This document shows, piece by piece, positions 38,101 through 46,503 of a stretch of DNA of 48,087 nucleotides; position 1 is the first letter of the stretch, and each line of letters opens with the position of its first letter. This DNA comes from a virus. The translations under genes were made by a program, and so were the position numbers. Below the pieces are notes generated by a model. The model was given only the letters and a program-made list of their open reading frames with translations, did no database searches and was not told the DNA's origin. The stretch lies in IMG/VR virus record IMGVR_UViG_3300008108_000363, positions 1 through 48,087 of that record; one strand, given 5' to 3'.

Positions 38101-40055
38101 CCATCAATGTATTCGGCATCTTCTACATCTCCATCAAGAGTTAGATATCTAGAGATTAACTCACCAGTACCTGCTCCAGACGGGACAAGAACTTCGTTTC
38201 CTTGCTGAAGCACAATTCCTGTCCCAGCATAACTATTGAAGGTTTCAAAGTCTCCCTTGTATATGATAGATGGTACGTCTACAAAGTTTATCTTGTTGAA
38301 CAACTGATTAGTGGCTGGAAACGCTTCGTTTAATGATCTTCCACGTGTAAAAAGTGAATTGATCATACTAATTGGAGGAAGTGATCCTAGCGCATTAAGT
38401 ATATTACCAGTATTAAAATTGTATCCAGCTTTAGCAGATAGTGCTGCACTATCCATAGAGATAGAGAATCTAATTGTATTTGAATTCTCACTTTCAACAT
38501 CTATGTCTATCTGAGCAGCGCCAGAGAAGAACATAAATTTGTTAGGCTTTGCGGGGCTATTTGCTTGGAGCTCCTTTACCGAAGTTAGTTCTGTAGCATA
38601 ATCAAACTCCGTGATGTCTGAGTCTAAAACTACATTATATATATCAGATATCGTAGACTTAATAACGTCAACAACTTGACTCTTAGTTTGTCCAGCAGAT
38701 ATGTATACTGTTTTGTTTAGAGATAATGGGGAAGCTTTAACGTAAACGTAGTCATCTATTACAGCAGCATAATCGTTGTCCTGCTGAGTAACTTTATCTG
38801 TCTGAACCCACTGAAGGTAGTATCCTACCATTACCAGTTCTATGCGTCCAAAATTCAATCCAATGTTTATGGAAAGAACCGAGTCACTTGCAACAACAGC
38901 TGGAAGTGTAGAGATATCTAAATCAAAATGACGACGCTTTAAAAAGTCAGTTTCACCAGTAGCAGATGGATATGTAACGCTTAACTCATACTCTGACGGT
39001 GCCGGAAAGTAGTTGGGCAATACATCAACATCGGGGCGAATGTTTGCATATCCTTCGGTGTATCCACCAAGCATAAGGCGGTTACCAGCAATAGTCAAAG
39101 ACTCTGCTGTTTGTGGTACGTTGTCGTATAGCTTGTTTACCTCATCCTGAGATACTGCAGAGAATAACTTTGAGTTGTCAAAAGAGATAGACTGAGAAAC
39201 TACGCTGTTGCTATTTACTAGAACGCCAATCTCATAGAATGCTCCAGCGTTTCCATTTCGAGCAAGAACAATGATTTCTTTTACGTCAGCAGCGGATGTT
39301 GGTACCGAAACTGATAACGTGTTGTTTGCAAGCTTTTGCTCTTCGTCAATGATTCCATCAAGGAACTGGTTCTGAGCAACAGCAAGTTCAGAATACGGGC
39401 TAAGTGCAGAGCGCTCTCCGTCTTCGTAAACGTACTGTGCAGCAAACTGAAAGGTTGACTCGTATAGATTATTCTGCTTAAGTGCAAGGTTGGTAGAGAA
39501 CGTAAACGTAGGTGGCGTCATTGGCGGCTGCTTAGCAACAGAAATGCAGGCCAGCTTCTCGGCATCAGTTCCGCTAGTAAACGCTGGTGGATACAGCCCT
39601 AGGAGCGCCCGTGTTACGTTAATCTTCTTTGGGTCGGTGTTGGCGTCCGTAAAGTACAAAAGCGTCTCTCCGTCCAAATTCTTTACTACCGAAGCACGGA
39701 TGTGGTAGAACTTAGAGAAGCCAAGGATCGAGTCTCGGTATACAAGCTTAGCCTCGTTTGACGAGGTGGAGAAGCGGTAGATAGAGTGGTTGTCGTTGCT
39801 GTTCCAAACAAAGAAGAATATCTCTCCACTCTGCGGGTTAGATATGGCTCCGATCACCGTGTTGTCTCCGGCCGCTAGCGCACTTCCAGAAGCAAAGAAG
39901 ATGGGCGTGTTACCGTAAGCATTTTTGATTACACCACCGTCGCCGTCTTCTTCTGAGCTGATGCGTACGTTTACGGCATCAGTCATCTCAACGCTTTTAA
40001 TCAGACGTTCGTCGTCATCAAGGTTTAGGGACCGAGGTATAAGTTTGTCAATCAT
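35193..40055 (-). CDS. Large tail nozzle/stabilisation-type protein, 1620 aa
   Basis: A 1620-residue, beta-rich protein. The start (MIDKLIPRSLNLDDDERLI, then EMTDAVNVRISSEEDGDGG and GNTPIFF) and YFTDANTDPKKINVTR resemble the large tail nozzle or muzzle proteins of crAss-like and related podoviruses (T7 gp12 analogues). Repeated strands suggest a propeller-like core, and residues ~1060-1240 contain RPHAVQPDAQTVFRRASVTY and AFDRGRIYFADIRSGKVVRI. The last ~150 residues look like a separate Ser/Thr/Gly-rich adhesive domain. It follows the two ring proteins, the expected order for a short tail. Identity as nozzle is by resemblance and order, not alignment. Confidence 0.72.
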   Translation of the reverse strand: MIDKLIPRSLNLDDDERLIKSVEMTDAVNVRISSEEDGDGGVIKNAYGNTPIFFASGSALAAGDNTVIGAISNPQSGEIFFFVWNSNDNHSIYRFSTSSNEAKLVYRDSILGFSKFYHIRASVVKNLDGETLLYFTDANTDPKKINVTRALLGLYPPAFTSGTDAEKLACISVAKQPPMTPPTFTFSTNLALKQNNLYESTFQFAAQYVYEDGERSALSPYSELAVAQNQFLDGIIDEEQKLANNTLSVSVPTSAADVKEIIVLARNGNAGAFYEIGVLVNSNSVVSQSISFDNSKLFSAVSQDEVNKLYDNVPQTAESLTIAGNRLMLGGYTEGYANIRPDVDVLPNYFPAPSEYELSVTYPSATGETDFLKRRHFDLDISTLPAVVASDSVLSINIGLNFGRIELVMVGYYLQWVQTDKVTQQDNDYAAVIDDYVYVKASPLSLNKTVYISAGQTKSQVVDVIKSTISDIYNVVLDSDITEFDYATELTSVKELQANSPAKPNKFMFFSGAAQIDIDVESENSNTIRFSISMDSAALSAKAGYNFNTGNILNALGSLPPISMINSLFTRGRSLNEAFPATNQLFNKINFVDVPSIIYKGDFETFNSYAGTGIVLQQGNEVLVPSGAGTGELISRYLTLDGDVEDAEYIDGSFLSRGNINSNQSFKAGATHSFGIVYYDQFNRNGGVQTVPDMYVNWYDNRAVENDLYGRVDSVFRIKHAAPSWAKKWAPVYATTNNITQKFQYTVIRAFTATNLQAKPFAGISSFEDVTYLSMRSLEGKSDSYKDGLGANTEYVYQNGDRLRIVQYGSVSRSTLDLEVLGYFEFTDDIDSNPIVDLTSDEALFNTTGKFIAVRSSSVEGWDNYSVITGEDNWNDDCIIEIYRQNKPTQQQIFYEVGENFPVVNGVHVGQRTTVSPFLVSVQVDARDNLKLYSNIIAYKGDVLTDGSGNTLVVKNVYPEVNSPYNYVFYASTVSGSFSLTTYTLNLTNSNDAVIQFSQGDVYYRPRLLKVGEKAYANNFKFAFIEDYSVSDFFSSKSTSAGRPHAVQPDAQTVFRRASVTYSDPFIVDSKYLGLSSFNPSLANFYDFQYLYGTVKQLVGDDDRMYIIQERKAGWTPVGRNIIESSDGAQSLTLSRNVVGAPNYYLGDYGINNNPESLAFDRGRIYFADIRSGKVVRIARDGITLISEVKMDAFFKENFRYLTTLSSSNKVIAGVDVEADEYIISTELLYNATVTISSGGEPYNTYNVQTNAAGNRVIAEVDFDDDELFTFSTEIREFGDLCDEFDDSLNCIVFLDKLIDGQPAYVGEEFIGQSGSIYGVATNTSYDFFVTISFDLATGEFYFTNDCGDFSGAIGSPSSLVNDFTVAYDVEENVWNTKYSYRPEAIVAVDDELYTFKNGVMYSHNSSVSRANYYGVQGSAVVEVVSNANPSMVKSYEAISLEGNSAWAATITNTDQLATILTSDFSERERNWYAYVPRDSSVNTGSSTITQLSGTSEVFTLGAVATGGVSGATLTFTTPVGDIPFPIGGSLYKVSGATLVTLNLTVTAISGLNQITASGTIVSVSAGDTIVVIANGAIEGDNIRDYYVKARLSNTSTSEVELYAVNLVYAKSNLHNQLGQ

Positions 40056-40073
40056 AACTTACTGATAATCAGC

Positions 40074-40817
40074 TTAATATTTTGGAGATTGGCGATAGTT
40101 TTTGCGTATCGTCTTCAATGCTTCGTCCTTGTTGAATGACTTCAATCGAGAGTTCGCAAGGCGACGCTCGTTAAAGTACTCTTGACGTGCCCGCGCCTTC
40201 TCTCCAAGAGGCACGTTGCTTTTACGTTCCACGATGTGGTAGTAGATGTACGACCGGACAGCTTGCTCAGCATAAACGTGAACGGAAGGATTGTCGGACA
40301 AAGCTTCATCAGCAATATACTCGAGGTACACCGTATCAACGCTGGTGCCAGTGGTCAGTTCAATGCGTCCCTGCTCTAGGTTTATTCGGTACTCTCCGCT
40401 GTAGTGTCCACCACCGTATCCGTATAGGCGACCATCGGTTGTGGCGTACACATAGTTACGATAAATAAAATCGTCAAAGCCCAACAGATAATCAGGAACT
40501 TGGTAGGGTACTTGGTTCTCGAGTATGTTTTTGTTCTTATTCTCTCCGAAAATGTATACAAGTCCATCTGATCCAATAATACCGATTTTTACTAGGTCTA
40601 CGTAGTCGCAAGGGATTTCTACCGTATTGGTAGACAAATCAATCGTCAACTCAGTGGCCTTGATGCGCTTCATAATGTCGAAGCCAAACTCACGAACAGC
40701 ACGCTTTGCAAGGTTGCGGATCGTTACATCAGATACTGAGTTAGCATAGTCGTCAAACTCCATCGTAAGAACGAAGTCGTTGACAATCTGATCTACGGTT
40801 ACATAACTCTGGGCCAT
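40074..40817 (-). CDS. Tail ring/adaptor-type protein, 247 aa
   Basis: A 247-residue protein with the pattern of crAss-like ring or T7 gp11-like adaptor proteins: a helical start (TVDQIVNDFVLTMEFDD), LAKRAVREFGFDIMKRIKATELTI, then NTVEIPCDYVDLVKIGII and a strand-rich centre with a Gly/Tyr loop (RLYGYGGGHYSGEYRI), ending in helix YAEQAVRSYIYYHIVERKS. Such proteins form a ring under the portal and join it to the nozzle. It is placed directly between another ring-like protein and the nozzle. Confidence 0.75.
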   Translation of the reverse strand: MAQSYVTVDQIVNDFVLTMEFDDYANSVSDVTIRNLAKRAVREFGFDIMKRIKATELTIDLSTNTVEIPCDYVDLVKIGIIGSDGLVYIFGENKNKNILENQVPYQVPDYLLGFDDFIYRNYVYATTDGRLYGYGGGHYSGEYRINLEQGRIELTTGTSVDTVYLEYIADEALSDNPSVHVYAEQAVRSYIYYHIVERKSNVPLGEKARARQEYFNERRLANSRLKSFNKDEALKTIRKNYRQSPKY

Positions 40818-40820
40818 AGC

Positions 40821-41555
40821 TTACTGCTGTTGTTGTTTTTGTTGACTAGCGTAGGCGTACACGTCGTTGTCGCGAAGGTTCACACCGATCAGCTTAGCAA
40901 TCTCAATTACCAGCTCCGCGAAGTAGTGTTCGGGAAGTTCGAAGTCAACGCTGTTTGCTGCGCTGTATACGTCCTTACCTGCGACTACCGTGTAGCCAAA
41001 GCGTGGCATAGCTGTTGTCTTTGCTCCAGTCACCGGATTGAGTCCCTGTGGCTGCTTGTAGTACGTAAGGATGATCTTTTTGATCGTGGTTGGGTACACC
41101 TCAATGTCGTCCAAGATAATAGCAATAGGTGCGTTATCTGTTGGGATTGACAGCTCACTACGTAGGATGTAGTCAATCTTAATCGGGTCGTACACGAACG
41201 GAATGTTAATCTTCGTTGACGTGTTCAGCAGGATAGAGCCAGAAGACGTAGCTGAGATAATGCGAGCCAGATCCGCTGGCTTGTCAAATACTCCGTTTGC
41301 TTGAGAGATAGTTGCGCGCTTGATGAAGGTAGATAGATCTTCTTCCAAACGCTTGGTTGTAGACTTGTCTGACTTCGGGTCCACATTGCGCAAGCGAGTA
41401 AGCTTAGACCTGTCAAAGCCGTCAAACATATCGTTGAAGATATTCATTTGGGCGACCTGCGCAAAGTTGTTGAAGACAGCAGGCGTAACAAAACCTCGCT
41501 GGTCTTTGTTGACCAGATCCTTTAAGGCTGAATATACTCGGTTTACACTTGCCAT
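40821..41555 (-). CDS. Tail ring-type protein, 244 aa
   Basis: A 244-residue protein starting MASVNRVYSALKDLVNKDQ and RGFVTPAVFNNFAQVAQM, the phrase pattern of a crAss-like ring protein (VYxxLxxLxNKxQRGFxTPxxFNxFAxxAQ). Later parts (PTTIKKIILTYYKQPQ, LPEHYFAELVIEIAKLIGVNLRD) fit the same family. It ends in a Gln-rich tail (QQKQQQQ). It sits three bases upstream of the adaptor gene and has its own promoter. Confidence 0.75.
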   Translation of the reverse strand: MASVNRVYSALKDLVNKDQRGFVTPAVFNNFAQVAQMNIFNDMFDGFDRSKLTRLRNVDPKSDKSTTKRLEEDLSTFIKRATISQANGVFDKPADLARIISATSSGSILLNTSTKINIPFVYDPIKIDYILRSELSIPTDNAPIAIILDDIEVYPTTIKKIILTYYKQPQGLNPVTGAKTTAMPRFGYTVVAGKDVYSAANSVDFELPEHYFAELVIEIAKLIGVNLRDNDVYAYASQQKQQQQ

Positions 41556-41578
41556 TGCTTGTATTCTGTAGTTAAGTA

Positions 41579-41586
41579 CAAAAGTA
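41579..41586 (-). promoter_or_regulatory. Promoter -7 element TACTTTTG (leftward, tail operon)
   Basis: TACTTTTG on the minus strand, 23 bases before the first ring-protein ATG and just after the terminator of the upstream gene. It restarts transcription for the tail genes. Confidence 0.65.
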
Positions 41587-41596
41587 CTTAAAAAAG

Positions 41597-41625
41597 AAAG
41601 GGCCCCATTTCTGGAGCCCCTTCAA
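41597..41625 (-). terminator. Intrinsic terminator (leftward)
   Basis: Read on the minus strand, AAGGGgCTCC pairs with GGGGcCCTT around AGAAAT and is followed by TCTTTTTT. It ends the unit of the 255-residue structural protein right before the tail promoter. Confidence 0.75.
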
Positions 41626-41670
41626 CCAACCAACCAATTGTCTATGAAACAACCGATGGGCAAATATACA

Positions 41671-42438
41671 TTACATTTCTAACTTCTGCAAGTCTATTTT
41701 CAAAGTTTCGTAAGTCTGAGCACCTTTTTCTGTCATACAGAACTGAGTCATTACGCTGATAGTATCCTGTCCAGCTGGCGTAGCGATGATCAGGCGGTTG
41801 CTGTCGAACCAGAACATACCGTCTTCGCGCGCCATAAGAATCTGGAAGTCAACAGCTTTCTTAACTGTTGCACGGGTTACAACTGTTGGATTATCAAACA
41901 ACTCAATAAACTTCTTCGGGTTAGCCTTGGCTTCCAACAGTAACTCACGCTTAATTTCAGCGTTTTTCTGATTGGTATCTACGCCAAGCCAGATAGCCAC
42001 CGGCATCAACTCATCGATAGACTTGTTACGTACAAGGCCGATAGCATCGTGAAGGATGAATTCGCTGTTGATATCAAGCTCAGCCTTATGCTCGGTATTA
42101 ACCTCTTCAAACAAACCACCACCGTTAGCCTTATTACCCGGGTGCATCTCAAGGAAGTGCATAAGAGTAGGCTCGCTAGCCTGGACCATAAGAAGCCCAT
42201 TCTCAAACACTACGTGCTTGCGAACAGCAAAGCTGCTCTGCTCGTCTGCAAAGATTGAAGGCTCGTTAGGGCAGTAACGAATCTGACGGTTTGTATTGGT
42301 CTCGGGATCGTAGATGATAGCCTCAGACTTAATAGTAGCGATAATGCCACCACCCTTGGGGATGCTGAAGATCTTAGCCTTACGTTCCGTTGTTTCCGCT
42401 TTAGAAGCTGCGGCTGCTCGTGTTGATGGACGTGCCAT
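41671..42438 (-). CDS. Probable structural protein, 255 aa
   Basis: A 255-residue protein between capsid and ring genes with its own promoter and terminator, which suggests a need for separate, high expression. The N-terminus is Ala/Thr/Lys-rich (MARPSTRAAAASKAETTERK). The first half is beta-like (GGGIIATIKSEAIIYDP, FAVRKHVVFENGLLMV), the second helical (KKFIELFDNPTVVTRATVKKAV). Head decoration or head-tail joining are possible roles. I do not recognise the family. Confidence 0.65.
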   Translation of the reverse strand: MARPSTRAAAASKAETTERKAKIFSIPKGGGIIATIKSEAIIYDPETNTNRQIRYCPNEPSIFADEQSSFAVRKHVVFENGLLMVQASEPTLMHFLEMHPGNKANGGGLFEEVNTEHKAELDINSEFILHDAIGLVRNKSIDELMPVAIWLGVDTNQKNAEIKRELLLEAKANPKKFIELFDNPTVVTRATVKKAVDFQILMAREDGMFWFDSNRLIIATPAGQDTISVMTQFCMTEKGAQTYETLKIDLQKLEM

Positions 42439-42468
42439 TGTTAAATAGAATTAAGTTAATAACTCCTA

Positions 42469-42476
42469 CAAAATTA
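42469..42476 (-). promoter_or_regulatory. Promoter -7 element TAATTTTG (leftward)
   Basis: TAATTTTG on the minus strand, 30 bases before the ATG of the 255-residue protein. It lies between this gene and the homing endonuclease gene, so expression does not depend on the latter. Confidence 0.6.
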
Positions 42477-42481
42477 CGTCT

Positions 42482-43075
42482 CTAAGCAAAGCGAAAATTT
42501 GGATGCTTGTCAGATAAACATCTACGCTTTATTTCTGTTGCGCCGACACCATAATGCTTGCCAGCTGACGATAAAGAGTCAAAATAAATATCTTGACAAA
42601 TAACAGCCTTCTTATCTTTCCTAGAATCTGAAGCTTTTCTCCTTCGACTTTCTGACCAGTCAACTGAATTTGCAGCTAACCAAGATTTTCTCTCTCTACT
42701 TTTTTCTCCAATCTTTCTTTTACGTTCTTCAGTGAATTTTACGCCAGTAGATGCCTTACGCATTTTTTCCTTTGTTTCCTCAGTACACTTATATCCAGTG
42801 CGTCCATCACCACCGTCTGTCATATTGCAAAGTGTACCAGTGCCTTTATCAATTCTTCCGAATGCGGATATGTAATGTATTTCAAGCTGTTTGGCTTCGT
42901 CTTGAGTTAAGTCTTTATGCGGGAATTCTATGGTATAACCGTGCTTATCAGCTATACGCTTCCAAAACTGAGACCTATTTGATTCCCTATATGCTCGGCG
43001 ACCAATTCCAATTCCAACGTAAAAAACAACTCCATCGTCAGCTCGCTTGTGAAAGTATATGTAATGTTTTTTCAT
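42482..43075 (-). CDS. GIY-YIG homing endonuclease (freestanding)
   Basis: A 197-residue endonuclease. Residues 1-95 are a GIY-YIG domain in its variant spelling: HYIYFHKRADDGVVFYVGIG (YIY...YVG), the catalytic Arg in GRRAYRE, a Glu in LEIHYISAFGR, and CNMTDGGDG. Then come NUMOD3-type helices (CTEETKEKMRKASTGVKFTEERKRKIGEKS) and a C-terminal NUMOD1-like DNA-binding unit (YFDSLSSAGKHYGVGATEIKRR). It is a selfish mobile gene placed between the capsid terminator and the next structural promoter, where it disturbs neither. No intron is visible around it, so it is freestanding. Confidence 0.88.
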   Translation of the reverse strand: MKKHYIYFHKRADDGVVFYVGIGIGRRAYRESNRSQFWKRIADKHGYTIEFPHKDLTQDEAKQLEIHYISAFGRIDKGTGTLCNMTDGGDGRTGYKCTEETKEKMRKASTGVKFTEERKRKIGEKSRERKSWLAANSVDWSESRRRKASDSRKDKKAVICQDIYFDSLSSAGKHYGVGATEIKRRCLSDKHPNFRFA

Positions 43076-43130
43076 ACGCCTAATGTACGAAATATATCAA
43101 CACATAATACTTTACTTGTTGGAAATAAAG

Positions 43131-43150
43131 AGAGGGCCCGAAGGCCCTCC
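43131..43150 (-). terminator. Strong intrinsic terminator after the capsid gene
   Basis: On the minus strand GAGGGCC-TTCG-GGCCCTC forms a perfect 7-bp stem closed by a UUCG tetraloop and followed by TCTTTATTT. It lies just after the capsid stop and limits read-through into the homing endonuclease gene. Confidence 0.85.
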
Positions 43151-43174
43151 CTAGTGTAAGTGATTGAAAATCAA

Positions 43175-44596
43175 TTACTTAGACAAAAGCACGTGCTGAT
43201 TGGCTGCGCGAGTTACCAGAGCGAACTCCGAGCGGTAGTTGAACTGCAGGGCGTCCGTGTTGGTGTTGGTTACGCCAAGGATAGAACCCGTCATCCAGTG
43301 CTCCATTTCGCGGCTGTAGCCGTTGGTAGCCTTGTAGTTGAGCTCCAAAGCAGGAGACTTCTCTCCGGTGCGAGGATCAGCAACTTTGGTCAACGGAATC
43401 ATTACACCCTGGAAAGAACTTCCGGCCAACAACGTAGGATCGTTGAGGAGCTTCCAGCTGTGCTTGTGGAAGGTGTAAGAGCCACGCATAAACGAAGAGA
43501 AGCCAAGCTTCACCATATCGTCGGCGTTAGCGAACTGACCGAACTGGGTGGTAACACCAGCCGTGATGTTAGCAGCCGTAGACGTGCCAGTGGCGATCAG
43601 ATCGTCGATGGCGAGGTCTTGCAGGCGGTTAACGTACATAGCGTACTCAGGCATAGAACCTTGCTTGTCAAGGGCAGTGATGATAGCATCAAGCTCGTCA
43701 AGGCTAGCGATAGCAGCGGTACCTACAGCACCAGAGTTAACTACGATACCACGGTTTTGGATGGCAGAGAAGTAACCTTCAGAACCAGCGATTGAACCAA
43801 GAGCGGTCAAGCCAGTGTTAGAAACCTCTTCACCCAACAGCATCATCATCTCACGCTTGTCGAGGAAGCGCTGACGAGTGTCGTTTTCAGACTTGATGAA
43901 CCAGCGGTAGTCGCCGTTACCCAAGTTGATCCAGCCGATGTTGGTAGCCTGCGAACCGGTAACTTTGTACACTTCCTTAAGGATTTGGTACGGGTTGGTG
44001 CGCTTAACAACGTTTGATTCGAGGTAGCCAGTGTTCTGGTCGGTACCTTGAGCAAACATATTACCAACGATGGGGAAGTTAGCTGAAGCAGCAGCAGCAG
44101 AAGCACTCAGGCCAGCAGAGCTAAGAGCAACAGCAGTTGCAGCAGCAGTAGCGGTTTGAGAGTACTCACCAGCAGAAACAGCCGTGATGATGAAACGGTC
44201 AACACCGCCAACAAGGATCACGTCGTTAACACGCAGGTACTTCTGAGCAGCAGCCTTGGTAGCACCAGTAGCGCTGGTAGCAGCAGAGGCCAAGTTCAGC
44301 GTCAAGGTCGTAGCACCAACAGCAGCAGAAGCAGCAGGCGTAGCAACCTGAAGCTGGTGCAGGCGGGTCTCTTCCCAGTACTGAACCTCGTCAGCAACAC
44401 CGTTAGACTTCACAGCTCCTACCATCTGGAGGAAGCCAGTGATGCCTTGGTTGCCGTAGGTCTTAACGAGAAGATCGCGGTTGTCGGGCTTGTTTACCTC
44501 GTTGATGAAGTCACCAAGAGATACGTATTTGGTCGGGTCTAACCGACGAAAGCTGTTGGGAGAAAAATCCAACGGCGTAGAAGTAGTAGATGCCAT
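43175..44596 (-). CDS. Major capsid protein (HK97-fold, crAss-like type)
   Basis: A 473-residue protein following the scaffold gene. N-terminus: MASTTSTPLDFSPNSFRRL. Residues ~85-185 form an Ala/Thr/Ser-rich beta insertion (VGATTLTLNLASAAT; YLRVNDVILVGGVDRFIITAV), likely a surface domain. The rest has HK97-type pieces: NPYQILKEVYKVTGSQ, FLDKREMMMLLGEEVSNTG, and the C-terminal GVMIPLTKVADPRTGEKS ... YSREMEHWMTGSILGVTNTN, as in crAss-like capsid proteins. Codons are more uniform (GCA, GCC, AAC, GTA) than in the neighbours, as expected for the most abundant phage protein, and a strong terminator follows. Confidence 0.82.
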   Translation of the reverse strand: MASTTSTPLDFSPNSFRRLDPTKYVSLGDFINEVNKPDNRDLLVKTYGNQGITGFLQMVGAVKSNGVADEVQYWEETRLHQLQVATPAASAAVGATTLTLNLASAATSATGATKAAAQKYLRVNDVILVGGVDRFIITAVSAGEYSQTATAAATAVALSSAGLSASAAAASANFPIVGNMFAQGTDQNTGYLESNVVKRTNPYQILKEVYKVTGSQATNIGWINLGNGDYRWFIKSENDTRQRFLDKREMMMLLGEEVSNTGLTALGSIAGSEGYFSAIQNRGIVVNSGAVGTAAIASLDELDAIITALDKQGSMPEYAMYVNRLQDLAIDDLIATGTSTAANITAGVTTQFGQFANADDMVKLGFSSFMRGSYTFHKHSWKLLNDPTLLAGSSFQGVMIPLTKVADPRTGEKSPALELNYKATNGYSREMEHWMTGSILGVTNTNTDALQFNYRSEFALVTRAANQHVLLSK

Positions 44597-44616
44597 TTTA
44601 TTTTTTATTTAGGCGT

Positions 44617-45753
44617 TTAGATTTTGAGACGAAGACCGTCATTGCTGTTCAGATAGTTGAAGATCTGCGCAGCGACGGAATCAGCATTCTTAGTTTCGGC
44701 GACACGAGGAGACGTTACATCTACATTCGCAGCTGTTTCTACGAGCTTGCGCTGGCCGTCACTGAGTCCTTGCTTGTAGATAGCACTGGCAATTTCGTCA
44801 ATGTTATCTAGAAGGGCTCGGTGAGCATTCAGCGTCTCGAAGTCCCAGCTTCCGCTTTCGTCGACATACTGATCGAAGAACTCGTCAAGACGGGCGTTCT
44901 TATCCTTCAAGCTCGACTTGTACTGGTCGTTGAGGCCGAAGTTGAACTCCTGATCCCCCAACTGAAAAGTAAGGGCTTCAAGTGAGTCTACCTCTTGGCT
45001 CATCGTGCGAATCCAGTTCTCGTCAATAGGACTCTGAACTTCCGTTTGGGCGGGTTCCTCTCGCTTCACGGGCATACGATAGTTCTCGCGCAACTTATCA
45101 ATGTCCCGTTTAGCTTTATCCGCATCAATCTTCAATTGAATCTTAGCCAATCGAACCTCGTCGTCGCTGTAGATGTCTTCGTCAACTTTGTACTTAGACG
45201 CAACTAAGAGGTTAATGTCTTCGTTAGAGAGGTTCGGGTAGTCAACCGCAAGCTGCATCTTAACAGCACTCAGGTCGTCCATTTCAGACGGATTGATAGA
45301 TTGGTAGCGAAACCAATCGTACGGATCACGTCCCGTCTCCTCAACGAAGTCAGCAATCGCTTTGACTCGCTCGTCGATTGATGGGGTTTGTTGAGCTTCG
45401 AGAATCTGAGCTAGAGCTTCGATGCTATCTACAGAAACGCCTAGCCTTTCACTGACGTAACTGGCGATTGCCGCCTCGAACTCCTGCTCCGACATCTCGG
45501 GCTCAGGGTTAGTATCTAAAGAACTTTGAGCCATTACCGGCTCAGGTTGTACTTCTGGCTCTGTAGTTGCTGGTGCTTGAGTGTCAACAGTAGGTTCAGG
45601 TGTCGGCTCAGCTGTTGGCTGAGAGAAGTCTAAAACTTCTGCACCCTGAGGAGGTTCAAAGCTCGGGGCGTCTAGCGACGTTCCCTCGGCTACCTCACCA
45701 CTGGTGATTTCAAATCCCATTGCTCCAAGAGCGTTTTCAATTTCTGTGCTCAT
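44617..45753 (-). CDS. Scaffolding-type protein, 378 aa
   Basis: A 378-residue, very acidic protein directly upstream of the capsid gene. The first ~100 residues are Pro/Glu/Thr/Gln-rich and disordered (repeats like TPEPTVDTQAPATTEPEVQPEP). The rest is helical with coiled-coil parts near residue 200 (LAKIQLKIDADKAKRDIDKL) and a helical C-terminus (DSVAAQIFNYLNSNDGLRL). Acidic, helical, disordered at one end and placed just before the capsid gene is the standard profile of a phage scaffold. No protease motif is seen in it. It has its own promoter and probably drives the capsid gene too. Confidence 0.78.
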   Translation of the reverse strand: MSTEIENALGAMGFEITSGEVAEGTSLDAPSFEPPQGAEVLDFSQPTAEPTPEPTVDTQAPATTEPEVQPEPVMAQSSLDTNPEPEMSEQEFEAAIASYVSERLGVSVDSIEALAQILEAQQTPSIDERVKAIADFVEETGRDPYDWFRYQSINPSEMDDLSAVKMQLAVDYPNLSNEDINLLVASKYKVDEDIYSDDEVRLAKIQLKIDADKAKRDIDKLRENYRMPVKREEPAQTEVQSPIDENWIRTMSQEVDSLEALTFQLGDQEFNFGLNDQYKSSLKDKNARLDEFFDQYVDESGSWDFETLNAHRALLDNIDEIASAIYKQGLSDGQRKLVETAANVDVTSPRVAETKNADSVAAQIFNYLNSNDGLRLKI

Positions 45754-45778
45754 ACGAATTAAATTTTAATTACACAAG

Positions 45779-45786
45779 CAAAATTA
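45779..45786 (-). promoter_or_regulatory. Promoter -7 element TAATTTTG (leftward, scaffold-capsid)
   Basis: TAATTTTG on the minus strand, 25 bases before the scaffold ATG. ACTTGC occurs upstream, but 25 bases from its TTG rather than 20, so it may not count as a -33 element. Confidence 0.6.
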
Positions 45787-45829
45787 CTGCAAATTAGTAT
45801 TGCATATTTTGCAAGTGTTTCGTATGGTA

Positions 45830-46207
45830 CTACTTACGAAACTTAGCTACCTTCTTGGCTATAGATTTGGGCTGTGCTACAAATTGTTTGCCCTTTGCTG
45901 TTCCCTCACGCTTGGCGCGAGTGGTTGCTGCGTATTCAGCTGACGATAGGGACTTTATCGCTTTTTCTGGCAGGTAGCGTTCACCTGTTTGTCCTGATGG
46001 CTTACCACTTTTTGTACGCCAGTTCTGCCGGGTCCACTTTGAGAGAGAAGTCGAGCGCTTGGGACCCTCGTAGGTACCGCCTGCTTTCTTGTATAACGAA
46101 ACAGCTAATTGCATCGCCCGAGCAGAATGCTTCCCGCCCATCCGAGCCTTGGCTTGGGCCTTGGCTTTCTCCCATAGAGCTGGATTCTTTTTCTTGGCGA
46201 CCTTCAT
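45830..46207 (-). CDS. Small basic conserved phage protein, 125 aa
   Basis: A 125-residue, highly basic protein: helix MKVAKKKNPALWEKAKAQAK, then ARAMQLAVSLYKKAGGTYEG, SLSKWTRQNWRTKSGKPS, RYLPEKAIKSLSSAEYAATTR. The phrases KKAGG.Y.G, W..E/Q.WRT.SGK and RYLP..A...LS..EYAAT recur in a virus-associated domain of unknown function (DUF5872 type, from memory). It may package with DNA or bind ribosomes; no data. It precedes the scaffold gene. Confidence 0.72.
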   Translation of the reverse strand: MKVAKKKNPALWEKAKAQAKARMGGKHSARAMQLAVSLYKKAGGTYEGPKRSTSLSKWTRQNWRTKSGKPSGQTGERYLPEKAIKSLSSAEYAATTRAKREGTAKGKQFVAQPKSIAKKVAKFRK

Positions 46208-46210
46208 TAC

Positions 46211-46501
46211 TTACCACTTTTTCCAGCTCCAGTATGCAGCTGACAGCTTATTCTTAATAGCTTGCTTGCCACTCTTGTCTTTGATAGCTGCGTGGCGTGC
46301 ACGATATGACGCTCTGCGCTTTGGGTCCTTATGCATCGTAAAGTCTTCGGCACCTTGCTGGCCGAAACGAACTAAACGAACTTTGTCTCCTTGCTTTGCT
46401 AGAACAACATACTTCTTGGTCGGATGACCAGGGCTGCGCTTTGGCTTATTTACTCCAGATAAGGAGTATTTCTTTAGCATATTTTTGATCCTGTTGTCCA
46501 T
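46211..46501 (-). CDS. Small basic conserved phage protein, 96 aa
   Basis: A 96-residue, basic protein. HPTKKYVVLAKQGDKVRLVR, then RFGQQGAEDFTMHKDPKRRAS and SAAYWSWKKW match the pattern of a conserved virus/phage family of unknown function (DUF5754 type, from memory), with the KKY/FVV and I/VRFGQQG phrases as marks. It has a promoter directly in front of it and is separated by three bases from the next basic protein gene. Confidence 0.72.
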   Translation of the reverse strand: MDNRIKNMLKKYSLSGVNKPKRSPGHPTKKYVVLAKQGDKVRLVRFGQQGAEDFTMHKDPKRRASYRARHAAIKDKSGKQAIKNKLSAAYWSWKKW

Positions 46502-46503
46502 AT

